Part shown: in pieces, positions 1 through 6,245 of the stretch
Layout of the letters: the number at the start of each line of letters is the position of its first letter
Numbering within the stretch: the stretch's first letter is position 1
Assembly (NCBI GenBank): GCA_030433195.1
Contig: JAUIME010000243.1
Span: 1-7,394, forward strand
Origin: a bacterium
Lineage (GTDB): Bacteria > Planctomycetota > JACOTG01 > JAUIME01
Reading direction: 5' to 3'
Length of the DNA stretch: 7,394 bases
The notes under the pieces: generated by a model
Seen by the model: the letters and a program-made list of their open reading frames with translations, nothing else
Database searches by the model: none
What the model was told of the DNA's origin: nothing
Made by a program: the position numbers and the translations under genes

Positions 1-922
1 GGCTTGCTTCGCCCGTTGCCTTGATTGCGTTTGCGCCCCCCAGGAACAAGCACGCAGTAATCCGCCCGGAAGCCTGCGTATTGAACGCGATCGCCGTCCC
101 CGGTCCGAGAAATCGGTTTCGGCGGACTGCAATATCGTGAGTATCCACGCACTGGAGCAGCTCTGAGCTTTCCGGGAGACTGTGCGAGAACTCATTGGAA
201 GAGACCTCGATCTCGGAACTTCTGTCTACCAGAACAGCATTCCGACCGTCGTTAGAGAGAATCCGATTCCGAATGACAGTGACGTTGGTGGAGGACACGA
301 CGAGTATCGCCCCCGCTTGGTCGAAAGCGAGGTTCTCGGTGATGGTGTTCGATCGGATAACGACACCGTCACATCCATCGATGAATATCCCCCCTCCTCC
401 GCATGCCTCGCCCCTGCGACAGGAAGTCGCTGTGTTCTCGCGTATCGTGTTGCCAACAATTCGAGCGGAAGACTTCGGCCAGCAAGCGATTGCCCCACCG
501 AGATTTGCTGTATTCGCAACGAAAGTGTTGTTTCGGATGGTGGGGCTCGCAAGCGCGCAGAAGACTCCACCTCCAAGTAGGTCAGTGGTTCCGGCAAATG
601 ACTGCCCGACGCCGTTGACCAAGGTGAAACCCTCGAGCACGGATTCGGGACCTTCGAATCCCTTGAACGTGACGACAGACGAGACTCCCCCACCGTCTAT
701 CGTGGTCACCGAAGCTCCACCGAGCGAGGCAACTCGGATGGCCTTACCGCGAAAGTCGATGTTCTCGACATATTCGCCAGGACTCACCCAAATCACGTCG
801 CCATCGGAGGAAGCGTCGATTGCGCTCTGAATCGACGAGAACTGCTGCGGCACGTGGAGCTCCGCTCCCAGCGCTGACACCCCGACGAGCAAGAACACGA
901 GAAGGCTAAGTAGTCCGTTCAT
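1..922 (-). CDS. Secreted right-handed parallel beta-helix repeat protein (C-terminus beyond window)
   Basis: Reading from the ATG at 922, the frame stays open for 307 codons to the left edge, so the C-terminus is missing. Residues 1-20 form a signal peptide: a short start, a hydrophobic core (LLSLLVFLLVGV), then SALGAE with likely cleavage after A-L-G-A. The mature part opens like secreted beta-helix proteins: SIQSAID (30-36), DGDVIWVSPGEYVENIDFRG (40-59) and TTIDGGG (73-79). Degenerate coils of about 22-30 residues follow, of the form 'xIxNNTFxxNTAxxGGAI' (about 129-145, 156-180, 188-206, 216-231, 238-245, 266-280). This fold forms a solenoid seen in polysaccharide lyases, surface proteins and adhesins. 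I see no catalytic signature that would name an enzyme, so export is well supported but the function is not. A GGGGAG ribosome site 5 bases upstream supports the start. Base composition is lower in GC than in the neighbouring operon. Confidence 0.88.
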   Translation of the reverse strand, partial: MNGLLSLLVFLLVGVSALGAELHVPQQFSSIQSAIDASSDGDVIWVSPGEYVENIDFRGKAIRVASLGGASVTTIDGGGVSSVVTFKGFEGPESVLEGFTLVNGVGQSFAGTTDLLGGGVFCALASPTIRNNTFVANTANLGGAIACWPKSSARIVGNTIRENTATSCRRGEACGGGGIFIDGCDGVVIRSNTITENLAFDQAGAILVVSSTNVTVIRNRILSNDGRNAVLVDRSSEIEVSSNEFSHSLPESSELLQCVDTHDIAVRRNRFLGPGTAIAFNTQASGRITACLFLGGANAIKATGEAS

Positions 923-933
923 GCGGTCTCCCC
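923..933 (-). promoter_or_regulatory. Ribosome binding site of the beta-helix gene
   Basis: Minus-strand GGGGAGA (933-927) precedes the ATG at 922, with 5 bases between GGAG and the start. It is the strongest Shine-Dalgarno match in the window, and it fixes the start in front of the signal peptide. Confidence 0.7.
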
Positions 934-950
934 AAGATTGCCTTGAGTCG

Positions 951-956
951 ATTCTA
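951..956 (-). promoter_or_regulatory. Candidate -10 element for the beta-helix gene
   Basis: Minus-strand TAGAAT (956-951) matches TATAAT at five of six bases and lies 28 bases upstream of the ATG, which would give a short leader of about 20 bases. No good TTGACA-like -35 box lies 16-18 bases further upstream. A second possibility is an extracytoplasmic-sigma-like GGAACGTT around 1066-1059, with GGTTCTG about 16 bases downstream. Both are weak matches judged by eye. Confidence 0.3.
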
Positions 957-1068
957 TCGCAGAACAGCTGTCGCGGCGAGAGTCGAGTCATTGCGAGTGC
1001 TCGCACGAAGATATTCCAGTCGGCGGACCGTTTGGGAGTGCAGAACCGCGTGCTTTGTAACGTTCCCC

Positions 1069-1089
1069 AAAGGCGAGCGAAGCTCGACC
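1069..1089 (-). terminator. Weak hairpin downstream of the aminotransferase, possible operon terminator
   Basis: On the minus strand, GG(T)CGAGC-TTC-GCTCGCC (1089-1072) folds into a seven-pair GC-rich stem with one bulged T and a three-base loop. Only TTT follows before a G run. It starts 33 bases after the aminotransferase stop, the right place to end the operon, but the short T tract makes it a poor intrinsic terminator. Confidence 0.3.
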
Positions 1090-1122
1090 GGATCCACGCC
1101 GGATCGTCGAACGTGGCCCGGC

Positions 1123-2043
1123 TCAGATGTCGAGGGGCTCGGTTTCGCGCGCGACGATCTCGGCGTAGAGGGATCGGAGCTTGTGGGTAACCGGTCCGGG
1201 GCCGGTCCCGATCGTGCGTCCGTCGATCTCGAGGACGGGTGAGAGTTCGCCCATGGTGCCCGTCGTGAAGACCTCGTCGGCGCTGTGGAACTCGGAGAGC
1301 GAAACGCGTCGCTCGGCGGCCGCGATGCCGTGGGTCCGCGCGAGCTCGAGTACGACGCCGCGCGTCACTCCGGGCAAGCAATGATCGGCGAGCGGCGTGT
1401 GCAGCGTGCCGCCACGCACGAGAAACAGGTTCGTCGCGTTGGTCTCGGCGACGTACCCCTCGACGTCGAGCATGATCGCGTCATCGACGCCCGCTACGTT
1501 GGCCTCGATCTTCGCGAGGATGTTGTTGATGAGGTTGTTGTGGTGGATCTTCGAGTCGACGCACTGCGGCGGATTGCGCCGGATGGCCGAGCTCACGAGT
1601 CGGATGCCGCCGGCGTCGTACACGGGCGCCTTCCACTCGGCGAGCACGATCAGGCACGGCCCCGACTGATTGAAGTGCGGGCTCATGCCGGAGGTGACCT
1701 TCTCGCCGCGCGTGAGGGTGAGGCGGATGTGCGCGCCGTCGCGCATGCCGTTGGCACGCAGCGTCTTCGTGATCGCGTCGACGACGAACTCGCGCTTCGG
1801 GACTTCGGCGAACGCCATCGCGCGCGCCGACGCGAACATGCGATCGAGATGCGTCTGCAGCCGGAAGATCCCGCCGTCGTAGATGCGGAGTCCCTCCCAC
1901 ACCGCATCCCCGCCCTGCACGGAGCTGTCGAAGACCGAGACCTTCGCCTCGGCTCGCGGGACGAGCCCCTCCCCGACCCACACCTGGATGTCGGCGTTGC
2001 GCGGATCGGGAAGCGTCGGTTTCGGGCGTGAAGCGGGGGTCAT
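1123..2043 (-). CDS. Class IV PLP-dependent aminotransferase, branched-chain aminotransferase-like
   Basis: This 306-residue cytoplasmic enzyme of fold type IV would move an amino group between an amino acid and a 2-oxo acid. Visible marks are VSVFDSSVQGGDAVWEGLR (35-53), the 'gets a name' region of the fold, then Lys165 in DSKIHHNN as the likely Schiff-base lysine. Glu200 in YVAETNATNLF is the cofactor-side glutamate, LPGVTR (223-228) is family-typical, and TGTMGELSPV (261-270) is the C-terminal phosphate-binding and substrate loop. Length is normal for the IlvE/DAAT/PabC family. I choose the ATG at 2043 because the upstream extension only shadows the preceding gene, and ATGA couples it to that gene's stop. 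The substrate is not certain: L-branched-chain, D-amino acid and aminodeoxychorismate lyase activities all occur in this family. It most resembles the C-terminal half of a plant two-domain protein whose N-terminal half resembles the sulfotransferase-like gene at 4160-4888. Confidence 0.92.
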   Translation of the reverse strand: MTPASRPKPTLPDPRNADIQVWVGEGLVPRAEAKVSVFDSSVQGGDAVWEGLRIYDGGIFRLQTHLDRMFASARAMAFAEVPKREFVVDAITKTLRANGMRDGAHIRLTLTRGEKVTSGMSPHFNQSGPCLIVLAEWKAPVYDAGGIRLVSSAIRRNPPQCVDSKIHHNNLINNILAKIEANVAGVDDAIMLDVEGYVAETNATNLFLVRGGTLHTPLADHCLPGVTRGVVLELARTHGIAAAERRVSLSEFHSADEVFTTGTMGELSPVLEIDGRTIGTGPGPVTHKLRSLYAEIVARETEPLDI

Positions 2044-4163
2044 GTCGTCGTCCTCTGGGTTGGTGTCGAAGTCGCCTCGTCGAAACGGCACTGATCCGCT
2101 CGGATCGCCGCCTCCTGCATCTTTGCGGCTCGGCCCGGTGGATACCAACGATCGGCGTGGATGCCGCGACGGGGTGCGTCGTTGATCGCGACTCCGTAGC
2201 GATGGTCCGCGACCGAGTATCCCTTGTGGGCCAGCGCCAAGCCCGTCGTCCAGTCGCCGCCGTTGTGGAACAAGCGCGGATCGGGAACGTCGGCGCGCCG
2301 CATCGCGTCCGACCGCATCGCGAAGAAGCCGCCCACGACGAACGGACACACGATTCTCGAGGTGCCGTCGTCGAGAGTGACGGTTTCATGGGACATGCCG
2401 GGATCTCGCCACGATGCCCGCTCGATCCAGCCCGGTGGCGGGTTCATCATCGGCGCGTCGGCGAGCTTTCCGAATTGGGCTACTCCACCGGTCGCGGCAG
2501 CGGCCGCTCCAGGCTGATCCACACCGATCGCCCGGCCCTGTTCAGCCTCTCGGATTCGTTCGACGAGTGCATCGAGCCAGTCCGATCTCGTGACGTACGA
2601 GTCGTCATCGAACCAGACGAACCACGAAGACCGCACACCGGCCAGCAACCGTCGCATGAGCGGGTACTTCGGATAAGCCGTGGCCCCGGAACCGTCGCGA
2701 TGCGCATCGCCTTCAACGATGCGCACGCTACATCGCAACGCGAAGGAATCGATCCGGTCGCGAACGCGCGGGGAAACGTCGTTGCACCCCACGTGCAATC
2801 GGAACCGCGTCGGGTCGGTCCGCTCGAAGAGACTCGACAGAAGCCGATCGATCAAGTCGAAGTGATCGTTCGCAGCGTCGTGCGCCGAGCTGAACGCGAT
2901 CGTCGCCACATCCATGGGCTCTCCGTGTCGGACTCGCACGCGGGTCGAGGCGCTGCCCCGGTCGGCGGTCGTCGCCACAGCCGAGCTTTTCGGTCGTGAC
3001 ATGGCCCGCGCGTAACGCTCCACGACCTGCGCGATCGTTCGATCCCAGCGGAACCGCCGCGCCCGCTCGCTGCCGCGACGAATACGATCCTCGCGGCGCT
3101 CGGGATCGTCGAGCGCTTCCGCGAGAACGCGCGCGATCGCGGATGGATCACGAGGGTCGAAACGGAACGCGACCTCCCCGGCCACTTCGCGAAACACGGG
3201 GATGTCCGAACACGCCACGGTCGCACCGCTCGCCATCGCTTCGAGGACGGGCAAGCCGAATCCCTCGTGCAGCGACGGAACCACGACGACCGATCGCCGG
3301 TACAATTCGGACAACCGCGTGTCGTCGACATAGTCGAGATGTCGAATCCAAGTCGCATCGCGAAGCGAGGGGTCGAGCTCACCCAGCAACTCCCGATACC
3401 CCCACGCACGCGCGCCCACCATCGTGAGGCGAACCGGACGGGAGCAGCGCAGGATCGCGACCGCCTCGACGAGTCGAGCGAGGTTCTTGTTCTCGCCGGC
3501 TCCCCCGACCGTCAGCAGTTCGGGTTCCGCGGCCGGTTCGAGTGCGACCGTACTCGCCAGGAACCGTTCGGAGACCCCCGGCGGCACCACGTCGATCATC
3601 GCCTCTTCGAAGCTCGCGCGTTGGACGAGATCGCGCCGCGTCGCCTCCGAGACGGCAAGAAGCATCGCATCGGCTCGACGCAGTCCGTCGAGGGCACGAC
3701 ACGTCATCGCAAGCGTCTCACGCTTGTACGGAGGACACGCGAGCGGCGCGACGTCGTGCACCGTAGCCACCACTCGCGGCGCGACCGTCGGAACAGCGAA
3801 CCGCGTGAGGGAGTGCACCACATCGACGTCGCCGAACAGGCCCACGGGATCTTCGGCATCGAGCGCGCGATCGAGATAGGCGTCGCCGGGCGACAACTCG
3901 AACCGGTCGTGGACGACACGCCAATCGGGACGCTCCTCGCCCACGCATCGCGTATCTGCGGCCGTCGACCGCACCCGAGCGAGAACGTCTTCGGCCAGGG
4001 CTCTTGCACCGCTCGTGTCGGGCAGCACGACCCGAATCCTCGGAACTTCGCTCGAACAGGCCAACTCCATCAAGAAATCGGCCGCGTAGCGTCCCCATCC
4101 GCGCCCTCGGGCTACCGCGAGCCGCGCGTCGATCCCGACGACGAGCCCTCGCGAACCGCTCAC
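2040..4163 (-). CDS. Bifunctional glycosyltransferase: GT4-type domain fused to a GT2-like GT-A domain
   Basis: A 707-residue protein joining two glycosyltransferases. The N-terminal part (about 1-388) is GT4/GT-B: GIDARLAVARGRGWGRY (10-26) matches the family opening, with GWGRY in place of the usual GIGRY. It also has HDVAP (136-140), VSEATRRDL (171-179), GGAGENKNLARLVEA (220-234) and the E-x7-E pair Glu300/Glu308 in HEGFGLPVLEAMASG, which binds the nucleotide-sugar donor. After a Ser/Thr/Arg-rich linker (about 389-416), the second part (417-690) is GT-A: it has the acidic metal-binding motif FDDDSY (518-523), VGGFFAMRSDAM (610-621), HNGGDWTTGLAL (633-644) and VAINDAPRRG (658-667). No signal peptide or membrane segment is evident, so it probably works at the cytoplasmic face. 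GTG at 4163 is taken as the start because it overlaps the previous stop as GTGA and sits just before the first domain. Donor and acceptor sugars cannot be read from the sequence. Confidence 0.9.
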   Translation of the reverse strand: MSGSRGLVVGIDARLAVARGRGWGRYAADFLMELACSSEVPRIRVVLPDTSGARALAEDVLARVRSTAADTRCVGEERPDWRVVHDRFELSPGDAYLDRALDAEDPVGLFGDVDVVHSLTRFAVPTVAPRVVATVHDVAPLACPPYKRETLAMTCRALDGLRRADAMLLAVSEATRRDLVQRASFEEAMIDVVPPGVSERFLASTVALEPAAEPELLTVGGAGENKNLARLVEAVAILRCSRPVRLTMVGARAWGYRELLGELDPSLRDATWIRHLDYVDDTRLSELYRRSVVVVPSLHEGFGLPVLEAMASGATVACSDIPVFREVAGEVAFRFDPRDPSAIARVLAEALDDPERREDRIRRGSERARRFRWDRTIAQVVERYARAMSRPKSSAVATTADRGSASTRVRVRHGEPMDVATIAFSSAHDAANDHFDLIDRLLSSLFERTDPTRFRLHVGCNDVSPRVRDRIDSFALRCSVRIVEGDAHRDGSGATAYPKYPLMRRLLAGVRSSWFVWFDDDSYVTRSDWLDALVERIREAEQGRAIGVDQPGAAAAATGGVAQFGKLADAPMMNPPPGWIERASWRDPGMSHETVTLDDGTSRIVCPFVVGGFFAMRSDAMRRADVPDPRLFHNGGDWTTGLALAHKGYSVADHRYGVAINDAPRRGIHADRWYPPGRAAKMQEAAIRADQCRFDEATSTPTQRTTT
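2044..2056 (-). promoter_or_regulatory. Ribosome binding site and ATGA overlap of the aminotransferase
   Basis: Minus-strand AGAGG (2056-2052) lies 8 bases upstream of the ATG at 2043. The glycosyltransferase stop TGA (2042-2040) overlaps that ATG as ATGA. The same GAGG with 8-base spacing occurs before miaB. This decides the start over the longer upstream frame. Confidence 0.6.
2913..2924 (-). promoter_or_regulatory. Possible internal ribosome site and ATG before the GT2-like domain
   Basis: Minus-strand GGAG (2924-2921), 5 bases and ATG (2915-2913) stand in frame, exactly where the linker ends and the second glycosyltransferase domain begins (Met417). This could be a relic of two once separate genes, or a working start for a shorter second product. 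It may equally be chance. Confidence 0.25.
4160..4163 (-). promoter_or_regulatory. GTGA stop/start overlap fixing a GTG start
   Basis: The minus-strand bases GTGA hold the TGA stop of the sulfotransferase-like gene (4162-4160) and the GTG start of the glycosyltransferase fusion (4163-4161). No ATG lies between here and the first conserved residues of the fusion, so reinitiation at this GTG is the simplest reading. Confidence 0.65.
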
Positions 4164-4888
4164 GCACGCACCGCCGCAGCATGCAGCGGTTCGTAGTGCT
4201 CGAGACATTCGGCGAGTAGCGGCTCGAGCCTCGGCGGAACGGGTTCCTCCTTCGCACGATACGGAGCGAACCCCGTCGAGGCGTGAACGCTCGCGTACCA
4301 GTGCGGCGCCCAAACCCCGTCCTCGGAGCGCGCGCCGGCCTCCCAATGCAGCATCGCGGGATCGAACGGAATCGACAGCGCATCGCACAACGAGCCGAGA
4401 ACGCCCTCGGGATTCTCGAGCAAGAGCCGCGAATCGACGACCGGAGCCGCGAGACCACGGCGATGCAGATCGTCGCGAAGCTCCGTCTGCGTGGCGAGAC
4501 CGGTGTCGCGAATCGTCGGCTCGGGGATGTTGCGTACGAGCGACATCAGCATTTCGCGCGGGTCGCGTACGAGCAGCACGTGCCGAACGCGATCGAAGAA
4601 GCCTCGATCAATCCCGACCAGATGATGCGCCATGTGCTTCTGGAAGAACACCGGACGATCGCACGGACCGAGGACCACGTCGCGAACCACCGCGTCGCCG
4701 TCGTTCGATTGCGAACGGAGCACTTCGTCGCGTCCTGGGTGATCGACGCCCGACACCGTCAGGTAGTGCGCGTAGAGAGGCTCGTCGACGACGCGCGTGT
4801 CGGCGCGCTGCGCGAACGAATACATGAATGCTGTGCTGACGTTGCGGGGGCCCGACCAGAGGCAGATCCGCGCGACGTCGTCAGCCAT
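4160..4888 (-). CDS. Sulfotransferase-like P-loop protein
   Basis: A 242-residue cytoplasmic protein. ICLWSGPRNVSTAFMYSFAQ (8-27) corresponds to the 5'-phosphosulfate-binding loop of the PAPS-dependent sulfotransferase fold, and VRHVLLVRDPREMLMSL (101-117) to the 3'-phosphate-binding segment. VVDEPLYAHYL (33-43), HWEAG (181-185), GVWAPHWYASVHASTGF (191-207) and a C-terminal CLEHYEPL (228-235) belong to a particular subfamily rather than to ordinary sulfotransferases. The first loop reads SGPRNVST instead of the usual PRSGTT or PKSGTT, so PAPS use should not be assumed. The ATG at 4888 overlaps the miaB stop by 8 bases, and the TGA end overlaps the next gene's GTG. From memory, the closest relatives include the N-terminal domain of plant proteins that carry a class IV aminotransferase domain behind it. 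The partner aminotransferase here is two genes downstream in the same operon. Confidence 0.85.
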   Translation of the reverse strand: MADDVARICLWSGPRNVSTAFMYSFAQRADTRVVDEPLYAHYLTVSGVDHPGRDEVLRSQSNDGDAVVRDVVLGPCDRPVFFQKHMAHHLVGIDRGFFDRVRHVLLVRDPREMLMSLVRNIPEPTIRDTGLATQTELRDDLHRRGLAAPVVDSRLLLENPEGVLGSLCDALSIPFDPAMLHWEAGARSEDGVWAPHWYASVHASTGFAPYRAKEEPVPPRLEPLLAECLEHYEPLHAAAVRA

Positions 4889-6245
4889 CGATTTCGACGC
4901 GCTCGCCGATGAGCGTGTTGGGCGTCACCTCGTCGACGCGCACGTCGCACAGATCGCCGACGCGAATCGCCGGGTCGCGGAACACGGCGATGACGTTGTG
5001 ATCCGTACGCGCGCGCCACATCGTCGGATCCTTCTTCGACGTGCCTTCGACGAGCACCCGCATCGTCTTGCCGAGGAAGCGACGATTCCAGCGATGCTGG
5101 ATCTCACGCTGGATCCGCACGAGATTCGTCACGCGCTCGGACTTCACGGCCTCGGGGACGTCGTCGGCGTGGAGCTTCGCCGCGATCGTGCCCTTGCGCT
5201 CGCTGTACTTGAACGTGTACGCCGACTCGAACGCGACGCGCCGCACGAGGTCGACCGTGTCTTCGTACTCGGCGTCCGTCTCGCCCGGGAAGCCGCAGAT
5301 GATGTCGGTCGACAGCGCGACGCCGGGGATCGTCTCGCGAATGCGCTCCGCGAGCGCGAGGAACTCGTCGCGCGTGTACTTGCGGTTCATCTTGCGCAAG
5401 ACGCGGTCGTTCCCGGATTGCAGCGGCAGGTGGATCTGTTTGCACAGGTTGTCGTGTCGCGCGATGACCTCGAGCAAGTGCATCGGGAAGTCTCGCGGGT
5501 GCGGCGACGTGAAGCGAACGCGCGGGATTCCGACTTCGGCCACGCGCTCCATGAGCGCTGCGAAATCGGTGTCGTCGTGCCGATACGAGTTCACGTTCTG
5601 ACCGAGCAGCGTGACTTGCTTGTATCCCGCATCGACGAGGCGCTGCGTTTCGTCGACGATCCCCTGCGGATCGCGCGAGCGCTCGCGCCCCCTCGTGTAC
5701 GGCACGACGCAGAACGTGCAGAACTTGTCGCACCCGCGCATGATCGCGATCCAGCCGTTGACACCCTCGACGCGTGTCGGCGCGATGTCTTCGTAGGTCT
5801 CGTACTCCGACAGTTCGACGGCCGCTCCCCGCTCGCCGCCGGTTCGCGCGCGATCGATGAGGCCCGGAAGGTCGCGATACGAGTCGGGACCGCACACGAA
5901 ATCGACGGCCGGGAACTTCTCGAGCAGCTCGTCTTGCAAGTTTTGCGACATGCATCCGAGCATCCCGACAACGCGCCCGCTACCGCGCTTCTTCTCGGCC
6001 GTGAGATCGCCGAGGCGCGCGTAGATTCGCGTGTGCGCCGTCTCACGCACGGCACACGTGTTGATGAGCAGAATGCCCGCCTCACGCTCGTCGGCCGTGA
6101 GCTCGAAGCCGCACTTGTCGAGAAGCGTCTTCACGAGCTCGCTGTCGTACTCGTTCATCTGGCAGCCGTACGTCTGCACGTGGACCTTGCCCGCGTGCTT
6201 CGGGGCGGCCTGCGCCCCGGCGGCGACCGGTGATGTCGTCGTCAT
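4881..6245 (-). CDS. miaB: tRNA-2-methylthio-N6-dimethylallyladenosine synthase MiaB
   Basis: A radical SAM methylthiotransferase that adds a methylthio group to C2 of i6A37, giving ms2i6A in tRNAs that read UNN codons. The 454 residues show the full plan. The N-terminal UPF0004 domain (about 20-135) carries Cys28 (TYGCQMNEYD), Cys64 (NTCAVRE) and Cys98 (LGCMSQ) for the auxiliary 4Fe-4S cluster. The radical SAM core (about 155-385) carries Cys172, Cys176 and Cys179 (RGCDKFCTFCVVPYTRG). The family stretches LGQNVNSY (214-221), LPLQSGND (273-280) and CGFPGETD (317-324) are present. A TRAM domain (about 390-453) closes the protein. The ATG at 6245 overlaps the preceding stop as ATGA and has GAGG 8 bases upstream; the longer open frame above it only shadows the previous gene. 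Length and motifs are normal for an active enzyme. Confidence 0.97.
   Translation of the reverse strand: MTTTSPVAAGAQAAPKHAGKVHVQTYGCQMNEYDSELVKTLLDKCGFELTADEREAGILLINTCAVRETAHTRIYARLGDLTAEKKRGSGRVVGMLGCMSQNLQDELLEKFPAVDFVCGPDSYRDLPGLIDRARTGGERGAAVELSEYETYEDIAPTRVEGVNGWIAIMRGCDKFCTFCVVPYTRGRERSRDPQGIVDETQRLVDAGYKQVTLLGQNVNSYRHDDTDFAALMERVAEVGIPRVRFTSPHPRDFPMHLLEVIARHDNLCKQIHLPLQSGNDRVLRKMNRKYTRDEFLALAERIRETIPGVALSTDIICGFPGETDAEYEDTVDLVRRVAFESAYTFKYSERKGTIAAKLHADDVPEAVKSERVTNLVRIQREIQHRWNRRFLGKTMRVLVEGTSKKDPTMWRARTDHNVIAVFRDPAIRVGDLCDVRVDEVTPNTLIGERVEIDG

Noticed and set aside
182..830. Open frames of 132-211 codons on both strands within the first 830 bases
   Set aside because: They overlap the beta-helix frame, which is open for 307 codons with a signal peptide, a good ribosome site and regular coil repeats. 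The alternatives show none of these.
2044..2349. Upstream extension of the aminotransferase to 408 residues
   Set aside because: The added 102 residues read the GT2-like domain out of frame. ATG 2043 has a ribosome site and the ATGA overlap.
2028..4196. Plus-strand open frames of about 320 and 310 codons opposite the glycosyltransferase fusion
   Set aside because: They are antisense to clear glycosyltransferase motifs, have no ribosome site or domain, and are Arg-rich shadow products.
4164..4388. Upstream extension of the glycosyltransferase fusion by 75 residues
   Set aside because: This part only shadows the sulfotransferase-like gene. The family-typical GIDAR opening comes 9 residues after the GTG at 4163.
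4797..6233. Long plus-strand open frame (478 codons) opposite miaB
   Set aside because: It lies wholly antisense to a complete miaB with all its motifs. Its Arg/Val/Asp/Leu/His-rich product shows no domain I recognise. High GC removes stops from the opposite strand.
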